In this document: positions 37,766-46,872 of the stretch, in pieces
Layout: the number at the start of each line of letters is the position of its first letter
Numbering within the stretch: position 1 is the first letter of the stretch
Source: DATJLY01 sp963773665
GTDB lineage: Bacteria > Pseudomonadota > Alphaproteobacteria > ATCC43930 > CGMCC-115725
Direction: 5' to 3'
NCBI GenBank assembly: GCA_963773665.1
Contig: CAVZBZ010000013.1
Coordinates: 124,001 to 188,000, forward strand
DNA: 64,000 nt
Notes under the pieces: generated by a model
Database searches by the model: none
The model's input: the letters and a program-made list of their open reading frames with translations, nothing else
What the model was told of the DNA's origin: nothing
Translations under genes and position numbers: made by a program

Positions 37766-39025
37766 ATGGACAGCGCAACACTCCGAAACAGTCGGCGCTA
37801 CGAAGGGTTCATCATCGACCAACCGCCCGACGATTTTCGCGTGCGAACGCAGATCTACTGCGATCCGGAGATCTTCGCCGACGAAATGCGCGAGATATTC
37901 GAGAAGACCTGGGTCTACGTCGCGCACGAGAGCGAGCTCCCCAATCCTGGAGACTACAAGGTCTCGGCCGTCGGGCGGTTGCCGGTGATCGTCAGCCGCG
38001 ACAAGAGCGGCAAGATTCATGTCCTGCTGAACGCTTGCCGCCATCGTGGCAGCGTCGTTTGTCGCCGCGAGAAAGGCAATACGAACGAGTTCGTCTGCCC
38101 TTATCATGCCTGGATTTACGGCAGCGACGGCAAGCTCATCAGCACTTCCTCAGTGCGCGGCGGCTTCCGCGAGGGATTTGCCGAGCGGGTCGGCGGCCTG
38201 ATCGCGTTGCCGCGCCTGGCAATCTATCGCGGCATGATCTTCGCGAGCGTCGCTCCCGCAGGCGAAAGCCTCGACGATTACCTTGGTCTCGCCCGCCTCT
38301 ATATCGATCTATGGTTCGATCAATCGCCGAGCGGCCGCGTCAGGCTGCTCGAGCCACGCCGGTCATACTATCGGGGAAACTGGAAATTCCAGCTCGAGAA
38401 CACCACGGATGGCTGGCACGCCCGCTACGTCCATGACTCCGCGTTTCGCACCATGCGGGATTTCAGCCTGCGCGACCCGGTGAAGAACTGGGAGGGCTGC
38501 ACGCGCGCGTTCGATCGCGGTCATGCGCTTCTCGAGCGTCCCTTGCGCACTACCTTTCCGCCGGAGATCCAGGCGAATTACCTTGCTGTCTTGCGCGAGC
38601 GTCACGGCGCCGAGCGCGCTGACCTCGCCCATTACGGGCGTCACATCACGCTATTCCCCAACGTCCATCTGATGGAATTCAAGATCCGGCTGGTCCAGCC
38701 CATCTCGGTCAACAAGACCATCGTCTACGAGTTTCCCATCGAATTCGAAGGAGCGTCGGAGGAGGTGAACGCTGCGGTGACGCGGCGAATCCTCAGTGAA
38801 GGCTCGCTCGCCGCGGGTTTCGTCAATGCCGACGACGTGGAAATATTCTCACGCGTTCAAAGCGGCTTGAACGGGCACCATCTGCTCGAATGGTTCGTGC
38901 TGGCGCGCGGCATGGGCGAGGAAAGGGTCGGGTCGTCGGGCGAACTGGTCGGCGAGGAATCCTACGAGCTGCCGCAACGTGCGATCTACCGGGAATGGGC
39001 GCGGCTGATGGACAAAGGGGCCTAG
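37766..39025 (+). CDS. Rieske dioxygenase large (alpha) subunit
   Basis: A 419-residue catalytic subunit read from ATG 37766 (GAGAGG upstream). Rieske ligands CRHRGS and CPYHAW (about residues 91-115); mononuclear iron site ENTTDGWHARYVHDS (near 205-219). It is paired with a beta subunit. Only moderately similar to the alpha subunit at 11612, so it is a paralogue of probably different specificity. Substrate unknown; the neighbours indicate that its diol product is a LigB substrate. Confidence 0.93.
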   Translation: MDSATLRNSRRYEGFIIDQPPDDFRVRTQIYCDPEIFADEMREIFEKTWVYVAHESELPNPGDYKVSAVGRLPVIVSRDKSGKIHVLLNACRHRGSVVCRREKGNTNEFVCPYHAWIYGSDGKLISTSSVRGGFREGFAERVGGLIALPRLAIYRGMIFASVAPAGESLDDYLGLARLYIDLWFDQSPSGRVRLLEPRRSYYRGNWKFQLENTTDGWHARYVHDSAFRTMRDFSLRDPVKNWEGCTRAFDRGHALLERPLRTTFPPEIQANYLAVLRERHGAERADLAHYGRHITLFPNVHLMEFKIRLVQPISVNKTIVYEFPIEFEGASEEVNAAVTRRILSEGSLAAGFVNADDVEIFSRVQSGLNGHHLLEWFVLARGMGEERVGSSGELVGEESYELPQRAIYREWARLMDKGA

Positions 39026-39026
39026 C

Positions 39027-39548
39027 ATGGCATCCGGCCCCGACGCGCACGTCATCACGCGAGACAACGTCGAATCCTTCCTCTATCGCGAAATGCGCCT
39101 CATTGACGAGCGGCGTCTCGAGGAATGGTCGCGCCTGTTCACGGAAGACGGCATCTACTGGCTGCCCTTGGGCCCCGGCAAGGACTACCGGAGCGAGGCG
39201 GCTATTCTGTGCGACGACGCGCGCCAGCGCGCCATGCGCATCCACCAGCTGCTCAACTACACGCATCTCGCGCAAGACCCGCCATCTCGGCTCCTTCACT
39301 TCGCGTCGAATGTCGAGGTCGAACGCGGGGACGGCAAGGACGACATCCGCGTGCGGTGCAACGTGCTCATTCACGAGCTGAGGCCCGGCGACTTCCAGGA
39401 GCTGCAGATCGGCCTCGGGAACCAGCGCGCGCTCGCGGCGCGGTGCGAATACAGGCTTCGCGTCAATGGCGACTGGCGCATTGCGGAGAAGAAGGTTCTG
39501 CTCCTCGACCGCGATCACCCGGTGAGCAATCTCACCTGCATCCTTTGA
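39027..39548 (+). CDS. Rieske dioxygenase small (beta) subunit
   Basis: A 173-residue beta subunit: RDNVESFLYREMRLIDERRLEEWSRLFTEDGIYWLPL at the N-terminus and ISEKKVLLLDRDHP-like strand at the end. It starts 1 base after the alpha stop. Structural role in the hexamer. Confidence 0.92.
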   Translation: MASGPDAHVITRDNVESFLYREMRLIDERRLEEWSRLFTEDGIYWLPLGPGKDYRSEAAILCDDARQRAMRIHQLLNYTHLAQDPPSRLLHFASNVEVERGDGKDDIRVRCNVLIHELRPGDFQELQIGLGNQRALAARCEYRLRVNGDWRIAEKKVLLLDRDHPVSNLTCIL

Positions 39549-39583
39549 GGTAACCGCGGCGAGTTGGGAAAGCGAGGAGTTCG

Positions 39584-40072
39584 ATGAGACGCCAAGTGAT
39601 GCCGCCTCCCAAAGGTCCGGTGATGCACGGACCGGGAATGGTGCCGGGGATCATTGCCGGCGGCTTCATGTTCCTTTCGGCGATCCGGGGCCGTGACCCC
39701 ACGACCGGCAAGACCAGCGAGGACACGCGCGAGCAGGCGCGCCAGGCGCTTCGCAACGCCGAAGCCGTGTTGGCCGCTTCGGGGGCGACGCTCCAGGACG
39801 TCGTCAAAGTGACGCTCTATCTCCACGACCTCGCCTATCGCACGGCCTTCCACGAAGTCTGGATGGAATTCTTCCCCAAGGACCCTCCCGCGCGCATCGC
39901 CTTTCAGGTCGCCGACGCTAATCCGGCACCGGGCGGGAACTCCCACTTCGCGCTCGACGTGATGGCGTTGGCGCCCGTCGCGCTCGCGCACGCGCAGGTA
40001 TCCCCCGCGACGCGCTCGCGCAGATCGCCGCCTCGAGCCGCCAAGCGCGCGAAACGCCGGCGCAAAAAGTAG
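39584..40072 (+). CDS. RidA/YjgF family protein
   Basis: A 162-residue protein with one RidA domain (residues about 15-130): GIIAGGFMFLSAIRGRDP, TREQARQALRNAEAVLAASGATLQDVVKVTLYL, FHEVWMEFFPKDPPAR. The C-terminal ~30 residues are Arg/Lys-rich (PPRAAKRAKRRRKK), an unusual addition. GAGGAG precedes the ATG. Third RidA-type gene beside an oxygenase locus in this window, which suggests pathways producing enamine/imine intermediates. Confidence 0.85.
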   Translation: MRRQVMPPPKGPVMHGPGMVPGIIAGGFMFLSAIRGRDPTTGKTSEDTREQARQALRNAEAVLAASGATLQDVVKVTLYLHDLAYRTAFHEVWMEFFPKDPPARIAFQVADANPAPGGNSHFALDVMALAPVALAHAQVSPATRSRRSPPRAAKRAKRRRKK

Positions 40073-40090
40073 CCCCGCAGAGATTCCGCG

Positions 40091-40810
40091 ATGGACCAAC
40101 TCGTCAAGATCGGACGACGCTCGCCGAGCGCGACGACGTTGAAGCCCGCCGGCCAAACCGTCGTCGAGCGGGCGATGGGGATCGTGCGCGCCGGCATCAT
40201 GCGCGGGCGCTACGCCCCCGGACAGCGCCTCGTCGAAGCCGATCTCATGCGCGAGCTCGGCGTCAGTCGCGGCGCCGTCCGCGACGTGCTGAGCCGTCTG
40301 GCGGCGGACGGGCTGGCGATGATCGAGCCCTACCGCGGCGCGATCGTCGCGCGGCTGACACGCGAAGGCTTGCGCAGTTCATTCGAGGTTCGCGAACTTC
40401 TCGAAGGCCTGGCCGCGCGCCAGGCGGCGGAACGGTTCGGCCGCCGCGAACTCGACAGAACCACGGTCGAACGAAATCTCCGTGACTACGGCGCCAGCAG
40501 CTCGGGCGAGAAGGATGAGTACATGGAGCGCAACGTCCGCTTCCACAACTACATCGCCGAACTTAGCGGGAACGTCCATCTGCCCCGGATTCTCACGCAA
40601 ATTCAGGTTCCCGCGCTCAGAAGTCATTTTCCCAACATCCTGGATTCCGCAGCGCTGACCAACTCGACGAGGGAGCATTTCGAGATCGTCAGGGCGATCT
40701 GCAGCGGCGACGGCGCCCGCGCGGAAAAGGCTATGCGCGGCCACGTGCATCGCACGGCCAAGCTCGCCGAACTGCTTCCCGACTATCTCTTTCCCGCTGC
40801 GCGTTCGTGA
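40091..40810 (+). CDS. GntR-family regulator, FCD subfamily
   Basis: A 239-residue repressor. The winged helix covers about residues 18-85 (YAPGQRLVEADLMRELGVSRGAVRDVLSRLAADGLAMIEPYRGAIV). The FCD ligand domain follows, with metal-binding-type residues in ERNVRFHNYIAELSGN and REHFEIVRAICSGD. It is the last gene of the Rieske operon and probably represses it through the dyad at 37673-37683. Confidence 0.9.
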   Translation: MDQLVKIGRRSPSATTLKPAGQTVVERAMGIVRAGIMRGRYAPGQRLVEADLMRELGVSRGAVRDVLSRLAADGLAMIEPYRGAIVARLTREGLRSSFEVRELLEGLAARQAAERFGRRELDRTTVERNLRDYGASSSGEKDEYMERNVRFHNYIAELSGNVHLPRILTQIQVPALRSHFPNILDSAALTNSTREHFEIVRAICSGDGARAEKAMRGHVHRTAKLAELLPDYLFPAARS

Positions 40811-40834
40811 AACCTTTCTCAGAACAGGCTGAGC

Positions 40835-41242
40835 GATGGCAGACCGCCCGATCCTGAAAATCTCGGCTTCGTGGGTTTGGGCCAAACCGTGCAGAAGATG
40901 TTCCAGGAAGGTGACGCCATCACCGACCTACCGTTCAAGCTCACGGCGGCCGTGGAGCCGCGCCGACATGCGCGCGACCGGTTCCGCCGCGAGTTCGGCG
41001 GCGCGGCTTATGAGAGCGTAGACGATCTGTGAAAAAGCGCCGATGTTGACGTCGTCTATGTCGCCACCGGGCCCGAGCTTCATCGCGATCAGGCCCTGGC
41101 GGCGGTCAATCGCGGCAAGCATGTCATCGTCGAAAAGCCGATGGCGCTGTCGCTCGAGGATTGCCGCGCAATGATCGTCGCGGCCAAGACGAACGGCGTC
41201 AAGCTGAAGGCCGGGCAAACGCACAGCTTCGTGCGTCCTTGA
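40835..41242 (+). pseudogene. Gfo/Idh/MocA oxidoreductase remnant
   Basis: One frame reads NLGFVGLGQTVQKMF (NAD-binding motif), an in-frame TGA at 41030, then ADVDVVYVATGPELHRDQAL and GKHVIVEKPMALSLEDCRAM (the EKP motif). It ends at VKLKAGQTHSF. The C-terminal domain is missing. The stop and truncation make it non-functional. Confidence 0.85.
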
Positions 41243-41254
41243 AGGCTTCGCCGG

Positions 41255-41652
41255 TCATAGCTCGTGCATCCTGGGCAGCACCTTTATGCCGAATAGTTCG
41301 ATCGCCTTCGCGGTTTTGTTGCCGAGTTGCGAAGCGACGGCAAGATCGAGGACGCCGTCGCCAAGCTCGTTCCTGATGCGAACGATCTGCTTCAGCACCG
41401 TGTCGGGGCTGCCGACGAGGATCTGCCCCTTGTCGATCCGGTCCACCACTTCGCCGCGCGATTGCAGCCTTGCGCGCTGTCCTTCGACGTCGCGCCCGTA
41501 ATAGCTGCTCTCCGCCGCCGCCTGCTCGATCGCCCTGTTGCTGAAGCTGAGACCGATCGAAGGCAGACCGCCGCCAGCCGCGCGCATGTCCTCGATCGCG
41601 TCGTCATCGGTCTCGGCGACGTGCATGGCGAGGCGATAGATCACATTGTCGG
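41255..41652 (-). pseudogene. Luciferase-like monooxygenase, C-terminal remnant
   Basis: About 130 codons: VIYRLAMHVAETDDDAIEDM, DKGQILVGSPDTVLKQIVRIRNELGDG and IELFGIKVLPRMHEL end as in LLM flavin oxidoreductases (bacterial luciferase fold). The N-terminal barrel half is missing; sequence upstream belongs to another remnant on the other strand. Confidence 0.75.
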
Positions 41653-41843
41653 GCGCCGCCTGATGTTCGCTACCGAATGTCCCGGCACCGGCTCCGCGCT
41701 CGACCCCCGGACGAACCGGTCGATGGACGACACCGCGCACTGGATCCAGGACTTCGCCTAGCTCGGCGACGCCGACAAGAAACTCATTTTCGAGGGGCAA
41801 TGCCCGCAAGGTCTCCAAGCTCGACAAGCTGCTCGATCGCTGA
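41652..41843 (+). pseudogene. Amidohydrolase, C-terminal remnant
   Basis: Reads LMFATECPGTGSALDPRTNRSMDD, HWIQDFA, a stop codon, then LGDADKKLIFEG. A further frame change gives NARKVSKLDKLLDR, the usual end of metal-dependent amidohydrolases (ACMSD/LigI-like). Two lesions and missing N-terminus. Confidence 0.7.
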
Positions 41844-41862
41844 CGATCGGCAAGGAGAATCG

Positions 41863-42868
41863 ATGGCCAATATCGTCCTCGGCATAGTCACCTCGCACGG
41901 GCCCGCTGCTCTCGACGCCACCCGACATGTGGCATCCGCGGGCCGAGTGGGACAAGAAGCAGCTCCATCCCTTCGAGGGCCGCGCCTATACCTACGAGGA
42001 GCTTCGCGAAACGCGGCGCGGCGAGAACCTCGTTGCGCAGATCACGGTGGAAGAGCGGCGGCGGCGGTACGAGGCATGCCAAGCCGCGATCGAGCGTCTG
42101 GCGCGGGTCTGGGCCGAGGCGAAGCCCGATGTCGCGGTGATCTTCGGCAACGACCAGATGGAGCTTTTCGGCAAGGAGCTGATACCGGCCTTCTTCGTCT
42201 ATGCCGGCGAGACGATCGAGAACGGCCCGGTCTCGGAGGAGCGAAAGGCCAAGATGGACCCGGGCATCGCGGTGTCGGTGGACGGCCACAAGCCCAAGCA
42301 TCGCGCCGCCTACCCGGGCCTGCCGGAGCTCGCGCAGCGTGTCATCCAAACCCTGATGGAGGACGAGTTCGACGTCGCCGTCTCGACAAAGCTGCCGAGC
42401 GGTCCGCACGGAGCCGACATCCCGCACGCCTTCGGCTTCATCTACGAGCGCATCATGAAGGGGAAGGTCGTCCCCAACCTGCCGCTCTTCACCAACACCT
42501 TCGATCCGCCGAATCAGCCTTCGGCGAAGCGGTGCTTCCGGTTCGGCGAGGCGGTGGGGAAGGCGATCGCCGCCTGGGACGCCGATCTCCGCGTCGCCGT
42601 GTTCGGCTCGGGCGGGCTCAGCCACTTCGCGATCAACGAGCCTCTCGACCGCGAGGTCAACGCGGCCGTGAATGTCGGCGACAAGGCGAAGCTGATGTCG
42701 CTTCCGGACGACCTTCTTCAGGAAGGCACGTCGGAGATCAAGCACTGGATCCCGCTCTCGGCGGTCATGACGCAGACCCGGCTCGCGCCCACCTTTATCG
42801 ACCATGTACCGTGCTATCGCTCCGAAGCCGGAATCGGAAATGCGATGGCGTTCATGTATTGGCAATAG
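41863..42868 (+). pseudogene. LigB-type extradiol dioxygenase with early frameshift
   Basis: ATG 41863 (AAGGAGA upstream) begins MANIVLGIVTSHGP, with the family's N-terminal iron-ligand His. Within GGGCCCG near 41900 the frame shifts by one base: the other frame continues LLSTPPDMWHPRAEWDKKQ, and on to a complete LigB domain (IFGNDQMELF near 42140, FGSGGLSHFAIN near 42605). A protein started at ATG 41927 would lack the His and be inactive. Either a real lesion or a one-base assembly error; correcting it gives a ~335-residue enzyme. Confidence 0.85.
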
Positions 42869-42876
42869 CTGCCGCC

Positions 42877-43350
42877 ATGACCCGCACGCACGGCCGCTGC
42901 CTTAAGGGCCGCCGGCTCGTCGCCAAGGTCCCGCATGGTCGATGGCGGACGCTGACCTTCCTCGCCGCGCTGCGCCACGATCGCATCGACGCGCCGTGCG
43001 TGCTCGATAGCCCCATCAATGGCCCAAGCTTCCGCGCCTATGTCGAGCAGTTCCTCGTGCCAACACTCGCGCCAGGCGACATCGTCATCATGGACAACCT
43101 CGGCAGCCACAAGGGCCGGATCATCCGGCGCATCCTCTGCGCCGCCGCCGCCGCGCTCCTGTTCCTGCCGCCCTACTCGCCCGACCTCAATCCAATCGAG
43201 CAGGTGTTTTCAAAACTCAAAACTCTCCTGCGCAAAGCCGCCGAACGAACCGTCACCGCGACATGGCAGCGCATCGGCCAACTCCTCGATGCCTTCACCC
43301 CCGAGGAATGCGCCAACTACCTCCGCAACACAGGATACGCTTCGGCATGA
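42877..43350 (+). pseudogene. IS630-family transposase, C-terminal remnant
   Basis: About 157 residues: PHGRWRTLTFLAALRHDRI, DIVIMDNLGSHKG (Asp) and PPYSPDLNPIEQVFSKLK (Glu). The N-terminal HTH domains and the first Asp region are missing. It belongs to a different IS630 group from the two full copies. Confidence 0.85.
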
Positions 43351-43484
43351 CTCAATCGTGCTCTAGGTCCGCTTACAGGCTGACTCCGGAAATACGGATG
43401 GATCGGTCGCATGGCGCCTTCGCCGCCGCTGCTCCGGGTCCAGATGCGTCCGGGTCAGGGCCGCGTGATCCGTTTCGCTGAGAA

Positions 43485-44483
43485 TTAGCTGGCTGCCGCA
43501 CGGAGATTCAGGAACCGCTCGGCATTGCTGCAGCGCAGCGCAGACAATTCGTCGGGCGAAAGCCCGAGCGCGTCGAACATCTTGGCAGAGTTCTGCTGAC
43601 CGCCCGCAAACGGGTAGTCCGATCCGATGAAAATTTGCGTTCTGCCGAACGTATCGATCAGATAGCGCATCAGCCGGCCATCGAACACGACGTTGTCATA
43701 ATAGAAGCTGCGCGCGGTGTCGGTCGGCGAGGCGAAGCCGTCCTTCAAGACGCGAAGCCGCTCCCATCCCGATTGGAGTCGCGGCAGGAAGGCCGGGAGC
43801 GTTCCGCCGCCGTGGCTGAAGCCGAGCCGCAGTTTGGGGAATTTCTGCCGCGCCCCGCCGGTGATCATCGAGGCCGCGGCGAGGCCGACATCGGTCGGGA
43901 ACGCGATGAGCGCGGCTAGCAGCTCGGACCCGACGATCCGCTCGGTCGCGGCCGGATGAAGCGCATGCACGAAAACGGACATTTCAAGCCGCTCGGCTTC
44001 GGCGAAGAACACGTCGAAGAGCGGATCGCCCGGCGGCCGCCCGTTGATGCTGCTGCCGATCTCGACGCCGGCCAGCCCATAGTCCGAGCGCAGGACGGCG
44101 AGCTCCTTGGCTGCAAGCTCCGGATCCTGAAGCGGCACCATGCCGACCCCGGCAAAGCGATCGGGAGCGGCCGCGATCATCTCGGAAATGGCGCGATTGA
44201 CATGCCGCGCGAGCGCGAGCGTGTCCTTCGCATCGAACCAGTAGGACAGCAATTCCGGCATCGGCGAGAGCACTTGTATGCCGAGCTCGTCCGCATTCAT
44301 GTCGGTGATGCGCCGCTTCGTATCCCAGCAGCGGCTGTCGACCAGGCGGAACTCCTTGCCGGCGATCGTCACCGCGGCTTGGCCTTGGCCGCGATGATCC
44401 ATGCTCGGCCAGCGCAGGCAAGAGGGCGGGGCCGGCGGGAAATCCGCCGGCACGATGTGGCAGTGAACATCGATAGCCTTCAT
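43485..44483 (-). CDS. Amidohydrolase, ACMSD/gamma-resorcylate decarboxylase-like
   Basis: A 332-residue TIM-barrel amidohydrolase (PF04909). Metal ligands are visible: DVHCH (residues 5-9), FVHALHP (about 172-178), FSHGGG (about 224) and GSDYPF (about 288). The family decarboxylates amino-carboxymuconate semialdehyde or hydroxybenzoates, or hydrolyses lactones. The loop after strand 1 is long and Pro-rich. Last gene of the Liv-hydratase-SDR operon. GGAGGC precedes the ATG. Substrate unknown. Confidence 0.88.
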   Translation of the reverse strand: MKAIDVHCHIVPADFPPAPPSCLRWPSMDHRGQGQAAVTIAGKEFRLVDSRCWDTKRRITDMNADELGIQVLSPMPELLSYWFDAKDTLALARHVNRAISEMIAAAPDRFAGVGMVPLQDPELAAKELAVLRSDYGLAGVEIGSSINGRPPGDPLFDVFFAEAERLEMSVFVHALHPAATERIVGSELLAALIAFPTDVGLAAASMITGGARQKFPKLRLGFSHGGGTLPAFLPRLQSGWERLRVLKDGFASPTDTARSFYYDNVVFDGRLMRYLIDTFGRTQIFIGSDYPFAGGQQNSAKMFDALGLSPDELSALRCSNAERFLNLRAAAS

Positions 44484-44598
44484 GGTGCGAGCCTCCGCTT
44501 ATTCGAGAAATTGCGACGGGTGCGGTGAGCGGTCGCGCATCCCGCGACTGGGAAGCAGGTGCCTGCACGCGCAAGCCCACCTTCATCGCGACGCCTTG

Positions 44599-45345
44599 TC
44601 AATAGGACGCGCGACCGCCGGATATGTCGAACACGGCACCGGTGCTGAAGCTGCACTCCTCGGATGCAAGCCATGCGACCAGCGCGGCGATCTCGCGGGG
44701 TTCGACGAAGCGACCCAGTGGAATCTTCGAGAGCATGTAGTCGATATGGGCCTGCGTCATTTCCTTGAAGAGGTCGGTCCGGGCGGCCGCCGGCGTCACG
44801 CAGTTCACGGTGATCCCGGTCGATGCCAGCTCCTTGCCCAGCGATTTCGTGAGCGCGATGAGGCCGGCCTTGGCGGCACTATAGGCCGGTGCGTTGGGGT
44901 TGCCCTCCTTGCCCGCAACCGAGGCCATGTTGACGATGCGGCCATAATTGCGCGACACCATCTGCGGCACCAACACCCGCGCGCACAGGAACGGACCGGT
45001 CAGATCGATCGCGAGCACCTTGCGCCAGTCCGCGGGCGCGTACTCCCACGTCGTCTTGTTCGGTCCGGTCACGCCGGCGTTGTTGACCAGGATGTCGACC
45101 TTCCCGAGTGCTGCCATCGTGCCGGACGCGGCGCGGGCGACCGAATCCTCGTCGCTCACGTCCATCACCGCGAAATGGATCTTGCCGCCGAGACTGCGCG
45201 CCGCCGCGGCGAGTGCGGCGGCATCCTGGTCCCAGATGCTGAGCGCCGCTCCGGAGGCGAGCAGACGTTCGGCGCAGGCATAGCCGATGCCGCGCGCGCC
45301 GCCGGTGATCACAGCAGAGCGTCCTGCGAGGTCGATCTGATTCAT
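44599..45345 (-). CDS. Short-chain dehydrogenase/reductase
   Basis: A 248-residue classical SDR: cofactor motif TGGARGIG (residues 14-21), VMDVSDE, NNAGV, catalytic Ser in NMASVAG, and AYSAAKAG (Tyr, Lys). An oxidoreductase of a hydroxyl or keto group with NAD(P). It lies 4 bases after the hydratase gene in the same operon, so it probably acts on a ring-fission product or a diol. Confidence 0.92.
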   Translation of the reverse strand: MNQIDLAGRSAVITGGARGIGYACAERLLASGAALSIWDQDAAALAAAARSLGGKIHFAVMDVSDEDSVARAASGTMAALGKVDILVNNAGVTGPNKTTWEYAPADWRKVLAIDLTGPFLCARVLVPQMVSRNYGRIVNMASVAGKEGNPNAPAYSAAKAGLIALTKSLGKELASTGITVNCVTPAAARTDLFKEMTQAHIDYMLSKIPLGRFVEPREIAALVAWLASEECSFSTGAVFDISGGRASY

Positions 45346-45349
45346 GGAC

Positions 45350-46126
45350 TCATGCCTTGGCGAAGGCGATGGACACCGTTCCCATCGTACCGAACTCGGC
45401 GGTGAACTGATCGCCCGGCGCGGCCGGCAGCATTTTGGCGAGCGCGCCGCTCATTACGACGTCGCCGGCGTGCAGACCGTCCCCGAACCGGGTCAGCGCC
45501 TCGCCGAGCCAGGCGACGGCGATTGCCGGATTCCCGAGACAGGCCTCGCCGCGCCCCTCGGCCGCGATCGCCCCGTTGTGGCGGAGCGACAGCGCAACGG
45601 CAGCGATTTCCGGCAGATTAGCCTTGGCCTTGGTCGCGCCGAGAACGATGAAGCCGGACGAGGCGTTGTCGGCGATCGTGTCCTCGATGCGGATGTCCCA
45701 GCCGGCGATCCGGCTGTCGCAGATCTCGATGGCCGGGCACACGTGATCGGTGGCGGCGATCACCTGTTCCGGTGTGATCTGCGTGCCGCGCAAATCGCTG
45801 CGCAACACGAAGGCAATCTCGCCTTCGATGCGCGGCTGCATCGTCGCGTGGGCATCGAGCGAAGCGCCGTCGGCGAGGATCATATCCGAAAAGAGTGTCC
45901 CGAAATCCGGCTCGTCAACCCCAAGCTGTGCCTGCACGGCCTTCGCGGTGAGCCCGATCTTGCGCCCGGCGATTGTTCGTCCGCGCGCAAGCCAAAGGCG
46001 GACGGTTTCGCGCTGTACGTCATAAGCCGCATCGACGCCGCTGATCTCGCCGCGCAGCGGTGCGATCGGCTGCCGGGTGCTGTAAAACTCGAGAAGTCGC
46101 TGTGCGAGCGCGCTGGTCAGCCCCAT
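45350..46126 (-). CDS. 2-keto-4-pentenoate hydratase/oxalocrotonate decarboxylase-like (MhpD family)
   Basis: A 258-residue FAH-fold enzyme. Hallmarks: GRKIGLTAKAVQAQLGVDEPDFGTLF, the metal-binding PRIEGEIAFVL (E-x-E) and PAIEICDSR, then LGNPAIAVAWLGE. Members add water to, or decarboxylate, the 2-hydroxypentadienoate-type products of meta-cleavage. It links the Liv transporter to aromatic breakdown. The start at 46126 follows GGGGAA; an ATG four codons upstream is possible. Confidence 0.9.
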   Translation of the reverse strand: MGLTSALAQRLLEFYSTRQPIAPLRGEISGVDAAYDVQRETVRLWLARGRTIAGRKIGLTAKAVQAQLGVDEPDFGTLFSDMILADGASLDAHATMQPRIEGEIAFVLRSDLRGTQITPEQVIAATDHVCPAIEICDSRIAGWDIRIEDTIADNASSGFIVLGATKAKANLPEIAAVALSLRHNGAIAAEGRGEACLGNPAIAVAWLGEALTRFGDGLHAGDVVMSGALAKMLPAAPGDQFTAEFGTMGTVSIAFAKA

Positions 46127-46143
46127 GACGTTCCCCATCCCTC

Positions 46144-46872
46144 TCAGTTTTTGTTCAATCCGGGTTCCAGTTCTCCGAGATAGGCGCTTTTGACCCGCTT
46201 GTCGCTGGCAAGGCCCGTGCCGTCCAGGACCACGCGGCCCATCTCCAACACGTAGCCACGCGACGCGAGGGACAGTGCCAAGTGCGCATTCTGCTCGACG
46301 AGCAGGATGCCGATCCCTTCGGCAGCCAACGCCGCCAACGATCGAAATATCTGAACGCTGATGATCGGTGCGATTCCGAGCGACGGCTCATCGAGAAGCA
46401 ACAGGCGTGGGCGCATCATCAGCGCGCGGCCGATGACCAGCATTTGCTGCTCGCCACCCGAAAGCGTACCGGCGAGTTGCGTAAGGCGTTCCTTGAGAAC
46501 GGGAAATCGCTCGAGAACCCGATCGCAATCCTCGCGCACGGAGTCGTCCGGACGGCGTGTATAAGCGCCCAGCATCAAATTCTCGCGCACCGTCAGGTGC
46601 CGCAACGTCGCACGACCTTCCGACACATAGGCGATCCCGAGTTTGGCAATGCGATGGGTCGGCAATCCGTTGAGGCGGGTGCCGTCAAAATTGATTTCGC
46701 CGCCCTGCAGGCGCACGATGCCCATCAGCGCCTTCATCAGCGTGCTTTTTCCTGCACCATTGGCGCCAACCACCGATACCACCTCGCCGGGCGAGACGGT
46801 GACGGACACATCGGTCAGAGCGGGCACGTTGCCGTAGCTGACACTCAGCGAATGGACGTCTAGAAGGCCCAT
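46144..46872 (-). CDS. livF: Branched-chain-type ABC transporter ATPase, LivF-like
   Basis: A 242-residue ATPase: Walker A GANGAGKST, signature LSGGEQQM and Walker B LLLLDEPSLGI. VSYGNVPALTDVSV at the start and the short C-terminus are typical of LivF. It overlaps the LivG-like gene by 13 bases. In this setting it probably helps import an aromatic or dicarboxylic compound. Confidence 0.9.
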   Translation of the reverse strand: MGLLDVHSLSVSYGNVPALTDVSVTVSPGEVVSVVGANGAGKSTLMKALMGIVRLQGGEINFDGTRLNGLPTHRIAKLGIAYVSEGRATLRHLTVRENLMLGAYTRRPDDSVREDCDRVLERFPVLKERLTQLAGTLSGGEQQMLVIGRALMMRPRLLLLDEPSLGIAPIISVQIFRSLAALAAEGIGILLVEQNAHLALSLASRGYVLEMGRVVLDGTGLASDKRVKSAYLGELEPGLNKN

